Part shown: piece by piece, positions 41,853-55,909 of the stretch
Layout of the letters: every line of letters begins with the position of its first letter
How positions within the stretch are numbered: position 1 is the first letter of the stretch
The notes under the pieces: model-generated
Databases searched by the model: none
The model's input: the letters and a program-made list of their open reading frames with translations, nothing else
Told to the model about the DNA's origin: nothing
Program-made: the position numbers and the translations under genes
Origin: Alviniconcha marisindica
Lineage: Eukaryota > Mollusca > Gastropoda > Provannidae
Reading direction: 5' to 3'
DNA: 64,000 nucleotides
Assembly (NCBI GenBank): GCA_018857735.1
Contig: JABMCL010001471.1
Coordinates: 45,001 to 109,000 of the forward strand

Positions 41853-41864
41853 GCCGCCATTTTG
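41853..41864 (+). promoter_or_regulatory. YY1-like site GCCGCCATTTTG
   Basis: An exact match to the core YY1 consensus (CCGCCATnTT), 18 bp upstream of the USP25/28 ATG. In TATA-less promoters this element often sits at the transcription start or early 5'UTR, which would imply a very short 5'UTR. Confidence 0.6.
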
Positions 41865-41881
41865 TGCGGTCAGAATCAACC

Positions 41882-41923
41882 ATGACTGTGGAACAATCAA
41901 CTCTCCAACAGCATAATAGCAAG
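41882..41923 (+). CDS. USP25: USP25/28 exon 1
   Basis: Encodes [14 protein letters not shown]. Donor AAG|GTACAG. The start is set by the match to the vertebrate USP25 N-terminus. Confidence 0.92.
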
Positions 41924-44684
41924 GTACAGTCGTGTGATCTTCCATGATACATGATTTTAAAATAGTTTCCCGAAACGTGCACTTGCTAATCCAGTGCGTA
42001 GTGTAGTTGATGCACTTAGCATTTTTTTAATTTTATTTTTTATTCATTCGCGTGTCTTTGAGTCATGTTCATGTTCTTGGATTGGTTCCAAAAGTTCCTG
42101 TGATGTTTTTTGGTAGCGGCTGCAGACTCCGGCTGCATGCTGGTTGATTCATAATATTAGTGAATTGTGCCCACAAATAATAAAGTATTGTCCGTTCCAT
42201 ATATTTAAGTGTGTTTGTGCACAGTCGTCTTCATTTGGGAAATTCAACTTTCAGTTTCAGTTTGTGAACATTTTCAACATACCACTGGGCAGTTTGTTTA
42301 CTTTCGACGTTGTTTTGCGTTTTCAGTGCATTCGTAATCGTAGCCATGTGATTTGGTGATATGAAAAAAGTTCAAGACTGTTAATCTTTCGACGTCGTGT
42401 TCCCCTGTAAGGCTGTAGGCACCGATCATAACCAAGAACGTGAAGTTGAAGAACTTTAACTTAAATTAGAACCAGGAACTGAGGAAGACAAACCAAAGCC
42501 CAAAGGAAACGCGAGCCGAGTCGAGGATGGAACTAAGTTTGAAGTTCTAACTACAAAGTACAATGCACGTCAGTATTTCATATGATCCTAAACAGTATAA
42601 TTTATGAATGCAAATTAAGTTAAGAAATTGACCAACTGAGCAAGTTGTATTTGATTTTGAAAACTGTGTTGCTTATGTGATTTTGCAAGGAAATTTGAAA
42701 GTACTGTAACTGTGAAACAGAGTTGACTGTGCACAGTGCTAGTGTTATGTACCACTACCAGTGCTAGCATTGTAAAACCAGCACACATTTTGTGCTGACT
42801 CATTAAAACTGGCATTGTTATTTGCAAGGAGTTTCTAGTTCTACTAGCTGTACATAGATTTTAAATAATCTGTGAAGTGTTAAGTGTTACTGGCCATAGC
42901 GGCTCAGTAGTTAGCACGCTATGCTGGTGATCCAGTGCAAGCAGCTACTGTGGGTTCAACTCCTAGTTGAGGCAGGGTGAAGGAGCATTTTCTAGTTCTT
43001 CTGATCCAGCTCTTGAGCATACTCCTCAAGTGCCTGTCTCACCCTTGTGTGCACAGCAAGCAGCACACAGTTGGACCATTGCGCATGTTAAATTGTTAAA
43101 GATCCCATGCCAACCCTTCAGTAAGAGAGGTCTATCAGCTGATGGTGTAAAAACACACGTATGAGACAAGGCATGATGGCTAAAGTATCAGGATAATCAA
43201 AGTGATTATGGCTATTCCTGTTAATCCTATTCCTAATGTTACATTGTTAGAAGAAGAGCTAACAACAGAATCTGTTGGCTGTGGGCCACATGTTAATTAG
43301 GTGATTGAATTCCTCGGTTGTTTTTGTTTTGGCCTAACTTAAAACTAACGAAAGGTGCTTTTTTAAAAGTGGTCTGAACTTTGATGCTGTAGGACAGGGG
43401 AGGGGCGTGGGGGTATTCACTAACATGATGCTAATGAGGACATTTTGAAATTTTGCAGCGAGGTCGTGATGAAAAGCTGATTCAGACATATGCAACGGTG
43501 AAGGAGATCACAGGGATTGAAGACCAGCGTGTGATTGATGAAGCAATCAGTGCGTGCCGTACTAAGGATGGATCCTACAAGGTGGAAGATGTTGTCTCCA
43601 TGTTAGTTCAGGATGACTCGCTTCGTCGGCGTCAGGTAAGTACTGCTTGTAGTTTTTTTTCTTTCCTCTTCAGATCTATCTAACGCCCAGAGATAACTGT
43701 AATGGTTGACTGGGTGCTTCAGATCTATTTGCTGGAGCATCTCTTTCCAGGCTTCTAGTTCTACTTCTAGTTCTGGTCCTGCCATAACATTACCAGTTCA
43801 GCACGCTGTCTTTTTTCTTAGTTGTCTGATTTGTTCAACCTGTATGGTTTATGTTAGGGCTGCAGACATGCACTCACCTGGTTAGTTTGGGCTGCAGACA
43901 TGCACTTACCTGGTTAGAGCTGCAGACATGCACTCACCTGGTTAGTTAGGGCTGCAGACATGCACTCACCTGGTTGAGGTTGCAGACATGCACTCGCCTG
44001 GTTAGTTAGAGCTGCAGACATGCACTCACCTGGTTTGTTAGGGCTGCAGACATGCACTATATATGGTTGCCCATAGTGGGTCAAAGTCTATATTAATTAT
44101 TATATTTTTGGGCGTGCTTCATTAATCCCTTGTGAGAAATTGGGGTCACCTTGCTTATATGGGTAAAGCAACAGCTGCTGCAAGAGCAGCGCTACCCATT
44201 CCTGTCAGTGTGCACAGTATTTCTGTTTGGACTCCAAAGAATGGTTGCCAGTGTTTGGGATTTTTATTGTGCACACAGATGTTGATGCAAATCAGAGCAG
44301 CGCTACCCATTCCTGTTACAGTATTAGTGTGTGCAGTATTTTTGTGTGGACTCCAAAGAATGTTTGTCTGTGAGTGTGACTGTCCGTGTTTGGGATTTTT
44401 AATGTGCGTAACATTAACAGATGTTGATGTGTATGAGTGCACATAGGGGCTGTGTGGAAAATTAACTGCCAGGAGAAAAAAAACTTTGGCTTTGCTACTC
44501 TGGGGACTTGAACCTGCATCACTATTGCACCTAGCCTTTTGGTCTGATGCTTGACCAACTGAGCTGACCTGTCCTGCCCCGTCTCATGTTCTTTTGGGCA
44601 TGCAGTGAGTCAGTGTTTTGCCATCTGCAGTGATGGCATCTCTGAATTTGCAAAACATTTTGATCATCCAAGGAGGAGTCCAAG

Positions 44685-44729
<45 letters not shown>

Positions 44730-47700
44730 CTGCGAAGCAAAATACCTGTTTGTTTGTTTTTCACTCATTCTCTTCAGGTTCAACTCAAGTTTTATGTTCA
44801 TTTACAGCTCAGTTCTCTCGCTTTGCATACTGTGCAAAGCACAGTTATTGTACTGGATCAGTCACATTGCAGTGTTTTGTGGTAAATGTTGTGTGCTCAA
44901 CAGATAATACCATTACCAGTATTGAACTATTATGGAAGTATGTCTCACAAATCAACTTCTAAACAGTAATTTAAATGAGATCTTTTCAGCTATGCATGTT
45001 GATAACCTCCACTGGGCTTAACAGTTTCATACTTGTTTTAACAAGCAGTGATCAAGTTTCAAGGTTCTGTTCGCAGTGATTGAAAACAGTAATTGTTATA
45101 TTATAATTTATATTTATAAATTAAATTGTGTTCTCTTGACCAGTTCATGTTTGGTCCAGGTCAGACTTTTTATGCTTGTTTGTTACGTGTGATATGGGCC
45201 TGATATTGATCATGAACAATGCTGTTGGATTCGTTCTCTTCCAGAGGTCTTCAAGGAGCTCCAAGTCTGTCACTTTTCGCGAGGAACATGGTCAAGGTCA
45301 GGGTCAGGAAGCTGCAAAGAAAGCCCCCGTGCAGGAGACAGCGCCACGGAAGAATAATGGTCAGTGTTCTTTTTTTTTTACTGACGGGGTTCAAAATTCC
45401 CATTGCATTGGTTCGATGGTCCATGGCCAGTAAATCTGCCAGTGGACCTGTAAACTGTCCCTTCCCTTCCACTGTTCCGCTTGAGCAGTAATTTCTTTGG
45501 TGTGAAATGTCAGGCCTTTCCCAAGCCCATTTGCCACCGTAAGATAAAGACGTATTTATTTGTGTGGCTGATACCCTTGAGTACTTTGATAAGTATTTCT
45601 GAACTGTTTTTCACAGCTGTGGCTAACACTTGTCCGACGCATGAGTGTATGCATGCATCTCTGTATGTGTGTGTGTGTGTGTGTGTGTTGTTAGTGTTAT
45701 TGTAAAGTGGCCTGTGCTCCCACCTGGTATGGTAGGTGGACGCTCTAGAAATCCTCTTTAATATTATAATAAGTGAAGGGCAGTGACCATCTAAAGTGAC
45801 AAAATCATACACAAGTGCACAAGCCTTTACATCGCAGAAAAGCGGGTTCTAAAAAACTGTCCCCATCACAGCATCAGTCTCTAGTCTCTCTCTGTCTGAT
45901 TTTTTTCCATTAGTGGTTCAGTCATGCTTGAGGACCAGTGAAAGTCTCAGTTTTTGTTTTGGATTCACTAGTCCCCAGGACCAGTGGAGAGCTTCAGGGA
46001 ATTTCTATGTATGCAACTTGCATGCAGAATGAGAGTGTGTGTAACACTAACAGTGATCAGTGTTGGGCTGCTGGGCCTGCAAGCTCTCTGGCACAGCGCT
46101 GCATCTGGAAGCCCCTTTCGCAAAACTTCTGGACTTGTTGGATTTTCATCATGAGACTGGCCACTAAATAAATAGAGCGATCCTGCTTTTACTCAATACA
46201 CCTTTACGAGACTGGCTACTAAACAGAGAGATCCTTTTTTCTTTTCTTTTTAACTCATTACACCTTTATGAGACTGGCCGCTAAATAGAGTGATCCCGTT
46301 TACAGTCATTATGTACACCTTTATGAGACTGGCCGCTAAATAGAGTGATCCTGTTTACAGTCATTATATACACCTTTATGAGACTTGCCACTAAATTGAT
46401 ACTGGCTACTAAATAGAGCAAAGCTTTTTTACTCAGTACACCTTTATGAGACTGGCCACTAAACAGAGTGATCCAGTTTTACTCATTAGAGTTAGACTGG
46501 CCACTAAACAGAGCGATCCGGTTTTACTCATCACACCTTTGTGAGACTGGCCAATAAATAGAGCGATCCTTTGACATTAGACCTTCAGGCATGACACCTT
46601 TTTTGCCTGTTGGATCATGTACATTCTGCATCTGACACCTTTTTAATTTTATGCACTATGCCTTCCTGTGTGACATGGTTTCTGCACCTGCTGCCTTTTG
46701 TGCATCCACATGCTCACCTGGGGGCCCTGTGTGCTGTTGCTGTTGTTGCAGTGATTGACCTCACGCAGGAGACGGGGGAGCAACAAGAACTCAACAAAGC
46801 CATCACCGCCAGTCTGCAGGATGCTCAGGGAATTCTGGGAGGTCAGGTCACCCGCGAGGAGCAAGATATCAGCAGGTGTGTAGTGGGTGTCTTTCAGACT
46901 TAATGTAATTGTTGACGTCATAAGCTTTCACTGTTGAGAGAAGCACTCCCTTCAGGCTACAATTACAGGTGCTGCCAGACAGTAATTTTGTGGTTAATCC
47001 CAGCGCGTACAGAATGAACATTTAGATTGGGCGCTTCAGGCGTCGTTGTTAACTCCCTTGACTTTTACCTGGCATCGCTTAAGTCCCTTGGCCACTTTTA
47101 CTTCTGGCAAGAACTTTCTTCACAGTGGAAGGCGGTGACAGTGAATGTGCAAAGTTTACAGTGCCAACTTTAAAGGCAGTTTTGAAGGCCTGTACTAGCT
47201 GTTCAGAATGTGGTTCTGGCAACAAGCAGTAACTTGTTGCTCGTGCTATAGGATGCCCCCAAAACATGTTTTTTCCACAAACTTGTGATTGTCTGGTCCG
47301 CTGAAAATTGATGCAAACTGACACCTTTTTTTGTCCTTCCCATCCTCTATCACCTTTCCCGTGTAATATTTGCAAACACAGCAGTAGTGGCATTTTTACT
47401 GCTTCGCAGTTCTGGGTTCAACTTCCATAAACCACAACTTTTTAAGAAAATGAAGAACAGAAGCGCAGTCAAAGCATACTCAGTTTGCAAACAGCTTTTC
47501 ATTTTACCTGGCACATATCACTGTTTCATTCACTGTGAGAGGCAGAGGCAGCGTGTCCATAAACCACAACTTTTGAAGAGAAAGGAGAACTGAAGGAGAG
47601 TGAAATTATTCACTTAGTTCTTTCCGTTTTACCTGGCACAGCCTATCAATGTTTCATTCACTGTGGGGGGCAGTGTCACAAGACAGTGTCCATCAACTAC

Positions 47701-50450
47701 ACCTTTTGAGGAGATAGAGCCAAAGGAGACTCATATTATTCACTTTATGGCTTTTCACTTTACCTGGCACCTCAGTGTCACATTCACTGTGGGGGGCAGA
47801 GTCACAAGACGGTGCCAGTTAACCACAACTTTTGAAGAGATAGAAGAGCGGAGGCACACTGGATCCATACGCAGTTTGCAAATGGCTTTTTATTCTACCT
47901 GGCTCCTATCAATGTTTCATTCGCTAATAATAGTATTGGATAATTAAAGTATTTGTAAATCACAAAATATTGTCCATAGAGACTATTCTAAGCATGTGCG
48001 CACACACACACACACACACACACACAGGCACCTGCACACAGGCACCCGCACACAAGCATTCTGAGTATACAAAGCTTAATTTACACAGCCTAGAGACTTG
48101 AGAGGGGCATAAACCACAACTTTTGAAGAGATAGATCCAAAGGAGACTGAAATTATTTGCAGTCTGCAAATGCCTTTTAATCAAGCTTACCTGGCACCCG
48201 TCAACGGTTCCTGTTGCTGTTGCAGGGTGCTGGAGGCCAGCCTGGCGGAGTCCAAGGCCGGCACCAAGAGGAAGCGGGGAGAGCTTTGGTTTGTCGACCC
48301 CCTCAACCCCCATGAGCGCAAGCGGCAAGACTCCTGGCCTGTGGGGCTGAAGAACATTGGCAACACCTGCTGGTTTAGCGCCGTCATACAGGTGAGCGGT
48401 GTGTGTGTGTGTGTGCATGTGTGCATGTGTGTGTGTGTGTGCACATGGATGCCTGTGTCTGTGTGTGTCACTGTGTGGGTGATGAGATTTTGTGAATTTT
48501 TATTCCTGTTTCTTAATCTTAGCCAGATTTGTGTTGGGCGTTGTATGGTTTTGAAACTTCATCAGTTTATATGCCCATGCCCCTATCCAGTTGTGAGGCA
48601 GATAGGTAGCTTTGTATCACCGTATTTGTGTGTGTAAATATATTTGTGTAGGTGAATGCTTGTTATCATGAATCAAGTGTCTTACAAATTACAATTACAC
48701 ATCATGCAGTAATTACATGTTCTGTCGCGATGAACAGAAAATTGTCTCAAGAGAACTAACAATACAAGGAAAGCATACAGTGTGGATTTATGTTGCTTTT
48801 TTCTTTGGCAAATCTTCATTGCAGGAGTTCCTCCTGAGAGGGTTTAATAATTAAACTTGCAAATAATCAAAGTTAACTTTGAAAATAGATTAAATAATCA
48901 AAATTGTTGTATGCAGTAACGTCAACACACTGGGGAGTTAATTAGTGCTTCAAAAGACGTTACACAAACAAAGCAACAAAGGCCCGACTCATCTACGCAT
49001 ATGGTAAAAAATAAATAAAAAAATCGGGGGCTATTTGGCATTACATCAGAGATTATTTTTTTTTTTTTGAGCTTGCGTGGCGGCACCCAGATGGCAGTCC
49101 TCTGTAGCAGGTGTCTTGAGACTTCATCCCACCTGTCGCAGGTACCTGGACTGATGACTGCCTACAGTGAATGAACTCTGGGTTTTCAACCGACTGGTGT
49201 TGAAGATTGGCACCTGTCTGCAATGAACCAGAGACAATTTAGTCTTCAGTGAATTTTGGAAGGGGAGGTGGTGGGGGGGGGGGGGGGGGGATGAATTAGT
49301 GAGTTTGCACTCGAGTCATAATACTGGGGTGGATGGTGGGGGGGGGGGGGAGAGGGTTGGGGGGGGGGAGGGTTGGGGGGGGGGGGGGGGAAGGGAAAAC
49401 AGATGAATTAGTGGGAAAGGTCTTACACCTAGAGTCGTATTAGTCTTTTCGTGGGCAATGTGAACATACCGTTTTGCTGTTGTTGTTTCAGTCTTTGTTC
49501 TACCTTCCCAAGTTCCGGAGAATGGTGCTGAATTTCAGGTGTCCGGTGCAGTCGTCTGGCAACGTTCATGTGAGTACTCGCAGGGTTACTAAAACAGTGA
49601 CGGCAGTTCTAGTAACATCAGCAGCACCAGCGATTAAAAGTGGCACAGATTTTGTAGTTTTCTTCTTCTTTTTTCTGTATAGACCTGTATGTTTTGAAAA
49701 GTACAAAGCGTTGAGGTAAATTGAATTTCATGGTGTAAAGTATATGAAATGGCTATGTAAAAGGCACATTTATTTTGACAACCACATCTGTACATAATGA
49801 ATGTCTCCTTAAAGTCACTTGATGCCAGTTAGAAAGTATGCTTTTGGTTATTTCTTGCTGTTTACCGGGAGTGGCAAAATGTGATGAATGTCTCTTCACA
49901 GCCACTTAATGCTAATCAGAACACCTCGAGTCGTTTCTTGCTGCGTTCCCATGATGACACAACAGACTGAATGTCTCTTTGAAGTCAGCTGATGCTGATC
50001 AGATGGCCTCAAGTTGTTCGTTTCATGCTGCGTTTCACATTCAGGAACGGCGTAACCTGCGGTTCATGAAAGAGCTGAGCATGCTCTTTGGTCTGATGGT
50101 GGGCTCCACTCGCAAGTACGTCGACCCGTCGAAGGCTGTCGACATTCTCAAAGAGGCCTTTTCCTCCCCTGCCGGCATCACAGACAGTCAGCAGGTCAGT
50201 TTCCCCTGGGAAGGGAAGAAGGAAGGAAAGAACGGGATGAATGGAAGAGGCAGGGCGGATGATGTCCTTTTAGTAAATGTTGTGAAATGCGCACGCACAC
50301 CACAGACACATATACACACAGACACACACATGTGCACCCACACACACACCACACACACATATGCATGCGCACACGCACACACACAAACATACACATGCAC
50401 ACGCACGCATGCATGCATGTTCACATGCACACACACACACACACACCAAC

Positions 50451-50521
<71 letters not shown>

Positions 50522-53500
50522 ATGTACATGCACACACAAGGCCCAGATTTGTGCCAATAGACTGCCAGTAACGACAAACAGAAAAGACAAGAAAAGCACT
50601 CTGCTACTCTCTCTTCCTTCGAAAGCAAACTCAAGACATTTCTCTTCTCCAAATATTTCAGTTAGGCAACACTGTCCTTTATCCGTGTCCGTCTGTACGA
50701 TGTGTGTGTGTGTGTGCGTGTGCGCGCGTACGTGTGTGCATATGTTTGTGTTTGTGTGTGTGTGCGTCTTGCACATAGTTCTTTGTTTGAACCCTTGTTG
50801 ATGTGTACGTTATGTGTGAGCTGTTTGTTAAACTGCAGGTAACATTATCTATCTCGGTATGCGTTACATACGTTATTTTGTGTTTGTTCTGCACTTTGAG
50901 CCACGGGGTGGACACTTTACAGTTGCCATCATTATTATTGTTATTATCTTTAAAAGAGAAAGAGTCCCTTACGTGTGCTGTGGCTTGTTTGCAGGACGTG
51001 AGCGAGTTTCAGCACAAGCTGTTGGAGTGGCTGGAGGATGCGTTCACCTCTGATCAGTCTCGCCCGGTCCCTTCCTCGACCCCAACAGCTGAGTAAGTGT
51101 GTATAAAAATAGACACCTGTACAGTGTCGGTGTCGGTGCTGTCTGAAAAGGGGGCTATATCAGTTCATCTTTTAGTTTGTCTATTCACAGCACAGTGATA
51201 TTAGACATGCACATGCACGCGCACACACACAAACAGAAGAAAACAAACAAACAAGCCGAACAGCAACGAAAAACAACAAGAAATAACAACACAAAAATGA
51301 CAACAACTACAGCAACAACAAACAAACAAAAAGGGGGGGGGGGGCGGATTTGCATATTAGCGTTGCATGTCTCATTTGAACTGATACAAGCTTGTTGAAG
51401 TAAATATTCCTTCATGATTGACCAAAATTGGGTAAGGATATTATTATTTATTATCAACCTTGTTTTGACTTTCGTGAAAAGTTGCCGCAGTTGATGCTGT
51501 GATTGATCTGTATTTGTGAGGCTGTCCGTGGTAAATCTTAAATGTTACATATGTTCTCATCTGTTCTTTGTTGTTGTTTTGTTTGTTGTTTGCTTTATTT
51601 TTTAAAGTGGAAACTGTAGAAGCAAGACATCAAAAGGAAGCAGTTTCGTTGGTTCTGTTTTCGTTCTTCTTTTCTTATACATTTTTTGCTTTCACATTTT
51701 AAAAAACAATTTTAGTCAGTGAAAGCATATTAAAAACAAAAGAGTCACAGAAATATTCACATATATTTGTGACATTTAAAAATAATTATTAATAGACCTC
51801 TTTTGACTTATGGGCATTATTCCAAAAATGTGGGGTTAAACCTTTTCTTTTTTCCAGTCACCAAAAGAACAAAACCTGTGTATGGTAGGATGGGACATAG
51901 TCTGTTAGTCAGGTGGGTGCTTTGTGTGTATGTACAGGGGCAGCTCTGCGGTATCCTTGGTGACCAACCCAGTCACAGAACTCTTCTACGGTCAGTTCAG
52001 AGCGGAGGGAGAACACGAAGGTAAGTAGCTGGTGCCTTTCGGCAACATTGGAACTTCATGCCCCTTTAATGTTCCTTTGTGTAAAAAAGCCAGTTCCCCT
52101 TTCATGGTTCTTTGTGTAAAAAAGACCAATTCAACTTTCATGGTTCTTTGTGTAAAAAAGCCAGTTCCACTTTCATGGATCTTTCTGTAAAAAAGCTAAT
52201 TGGTCTTGCTTGTATATCAGTTCAGGAACATCCTTTGTGTAAAAAAGCCAGTTCCTCTTTCAAGTCCCTTTGTGTAAAAAAGCTAATTGATCTTGCATGT
52301 TCCTTTGTGTAAAAAAGCTAAATGGTCTTGCACGTTCCTTTGTGTAAAAAAGTCAATTCTCCTTTCATGTTCCTTTGTGTACAGAAAGAGCCCATTTGTC
52401 TTGCATGTTTCATTGTGTAAAAAAAAAGGGCCACTTCCCCTTTCATGTTCATTTGTGTAAAAAAGTCGTGTAAAAAAGTCAATTTCCCTTTCATGGTTCT
52501 TTGTGTGTAAAAAAAAAGCCAGTTCCCCTTTCATGTTCCTTTGTGTTAAAGAGCCAATTCCTCTTGCATGTTCCATTGTGTAAAAAAAGCCAAGTCCCCT
52601 TTCATGTTCCTTTTTTGTAAAAAAAACAACCCCAGTGCCCCTTGCATGTTCATTTGTGTGAAAAAAGCCAAGGCCCTTTCATGTTCCTTTATGTAAAAAA
52701 GCCAGTTCCCCTTTCATGTTCCATTGTGTAAAAAAGACCAATTCCCCTTTCATGTTCCGTTGTGTAAAAAAACACCAATTCCCCTTTCATGTTCCTTTGT
52801 GGAAAAAAGACAGTTTGTGAGATAGAAAATAGCAGATGAGTCCTGTCAGATAAATGTGTTTAGTTTTTTTGTTTTTTTTACATTTAAAAAAGCCTTTGGG
52901 TCACAGAAAAAGAAAGAAATAAGTTCAGGTGACTGGACATTAAACAATGGTGGTCGTGGTGAGACTGAACAGCGTAAAGAACAGACAGGTCTTCAACCTC
53001 AGTGGCTGGGGTCCACATGATTATTTCTTTTACTCTGTGTGCGACAACTTTATGCAGTGGTGGTGGTGGTGGTATTTTGCCCTGCAGGTGAGAAGTTCAC
53101 GAAGAAGGAGACGTTCGGCCAGTTCCCGCTGCAGGTGAACGGTTTCCGCGACATCCATGAGAGTCTTGAGGCCACAACCATGCAGGATGAGATTGAGGCC
53201 GTCAACAAGGATGCGGCCACGCACAAGTCGGGGCAGGAGGTGAGTGGGTTGGTGAGGTCTCACTCAACTGGTTGACCTGGGACAGATTGAAGCTGTCAGC
53301 AAGAATGTTGCTATGCTAGGAGGCTAGGAGGTGAGCGGATTGGGCGTGCCTTTGATTGGTTGACCAATGACAGATTGGAGCTGTCAACAAGGATGCTGCT
53401 GCATCAGGAGTTGAATCAGGTCTGCCTTTGATTGGTTGACTAATGACAGATCATAGCTGTCGGCAAGGATGCAGCTGCACATAAATCCATCCAGGAGGTG

Positions 53501-55857
53501 GATCGGGTATGCCTTTGATTGGTTGACTCACGATAGATCAGAGCTGTCGGCAAGGATGCTGCTGCACATAATTCCATCCAGAAGGAGGGTGGATCAGTTA
53601 GGTCTCATTTGATTGGTTGACCTGTGACAGATTTCTGTTATCAGTAAGTTATGTATACTGCCACACACACACACATGGCGGTGGGTGAGTTTGGTGGATC
53701 AGTCAGGTCTTGCTTGATTGGTTGACCTGTGACAGATTTATGTCATTATTTAGTTACTATGTATGCTGCCACACACACACGTGGAAGTGGGTGAGTTAGG
53801 TGCATCAGCTTGCTTGGCCTGGGACAAACTCCAGTACACCAACATATGATTGAGTTGTAATTCTTGTTTCAGTTGTGGTTCACTCGTCTGCCTCCGGTGC
53901 TGACGTTCGAGTTGTGTCGGTTTCAATTCAACCAGCAGCTTGGCCGACCGGAGAAAATCCACAATAAGATCGAGTTTCCCAGAGTCATCTACGTGGACAG
54001 GTGAGGGATCATGTCAGCACTGAAGGAAAAACTGAAACAGTGAAAGGCAGATGCACCCTGGCTGGTCTGCTGAGCGCATGATGCTGGTGGGGTGCAGGAT
54101 ATTGTAACCAAGAAGGAATTGTTAATGTCAATTGGTCAGAGCTGTCTGACCATTCAGGGCCTGGTTTGGCGCATTTCAGGTCTCAAAACTTCTCCTCTCT
54201 GTCTCCACCTTATCCGTGCATCTCTGCTGTCTCAGGCTGCTGTCTTCCTCTCTTGTTTAGTGTTTTACCATTTTTACTGTTTGAATGTCCAACGGAAGCA
54301 TGATTTACCAGTCTAAAGCTTCTCATGGACAGGTTTTCTTTAAATACCACAGTAGTTGTGCTTTAGTGCTTTTGTAATCTTACGTACACAGCTGTTTTTA
54401 TCGTGTATGTAGCGTGGATATTAACTTCATAAAATCCATCTCAGATCCTTCCCACCCAAAAGCAAGATGCGTGACCTGTCAGTAAGAGGTGGATTAAGAT
54501 TTTTCTTTTGCGTTGACCGATTTGGTTATTTTTCTCTCAGGTACTTGGAGAGCAACAAAACGATCACGCGACATCGGAGGGATGAGTCGCGCAAGTTGAA
54601 AGAGCAGCTGACTGCGGTGCAAGCAAGATTAGATAAGTATGTGAGACAAGCCTGCAGTTTTTGCCCATTCCTTGTTGGTCTGCTTGGCAGTGACGGCCTA
54701 CAGGTCAGCCCCTACCTGTGTCCCTGATCTGCACACTGTTACAATAATGTAAAAGAGTATTTATGAAGTGCTTGGACCTAACGTGAGCCTGAAGCGCAAT
54801 AAAAACAAAACAAAACAAAAATGGTAGAGCCGACAACAGAGAGATACAACATCAAGAGAACAGTGAAACCCTAATACACTTCAACACTTTATTCTACAGC
54901 TTTCTCAGGACTTGCAATACACACATGCTCACCATACATGCCACCCATGCACGCACACACATGCACACACACACACACACACAAATGTGCGCACACATGC
55001 ACACACACACACACACATTTCCTATTGACCCACACACACACATCACACCAAACTCCAAGCACTGGTTTATGACATCCTTCCTTCAACCGCTGCTGTATTT
55101 AGTTACGCCATAGGATCCAGAAATCTGTCAGCTAACGAGCAGTTTTTTGTTGGTGCTCAGACAGTAGTAAGTTTGTTACAAAAACAAATTATATGAGACG
55201 TTTGTTTTATAACTGACCATGTTGCTTACGCCAGCTCAAGTAAAACCAGAATCGTTTGAATCAAGACGGATGGGGTGGATGCACCTCGTGTTTGCATGCG
55301 CGCTTGGGCACAAATTGCTTCTACAGTCATATTAGTACCCAAACCTTTCGGAGGGCGCGGACCGCGTTGGTAGACAGCTGCGTGGAGATAAAGAGTGCCC
55401 CTTCAGTGGCGTACCCAAATCTAGCAGAGTTTGGAGGAAGGTGCCAGAAAGCGATGGTCGGAGTGTGATGTCATACATGTCACACACACCCTTCTTTGTC
55501 TCTCTCTCTGACCCTCCCTCTCCCTCTCACACACACACACACTTTCAGACTGTTCCCTGTCTTCTCCGTTCTCATGTCCTGTGTGCGTGGGCTGCCCCAG
55601 TGTGGGTAGGACAGGGTCCATAGCATTGTGGGTGTCACGTTTATTTGTGTGCAGGTTCATGAACTATGGGTCAGGAAACAAGCGCTGCCCGCTGCACGAC
55701 GTGCTTCAGTACACCCTGGAGTTTGCCGAGAGCAAGCCCACCTCCTCCACCTCCTCCCCCCTCCAGACAACTCCCTCCTCGTCCGATGTGGAAATGGAAT
55801 CTCCAAAAACTAGTCTTAAGTATGTGTGTGTGTGTGTGTGTGGGTGTGGGTGTGTGT

Positions 55858-55909
<52 letters not shown>

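Larger units (their letters stand above)
41121..41881. promoter_or_regulatory. Probable bidirectional promoter of GPHR and USP25/28
   Basis: 761 bp separate the two divergent start codons. The sequence is free of the microsatellites and arrays that fill the rest of the window. No TATA box is apparent close to either start. Confidence 0.65.
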
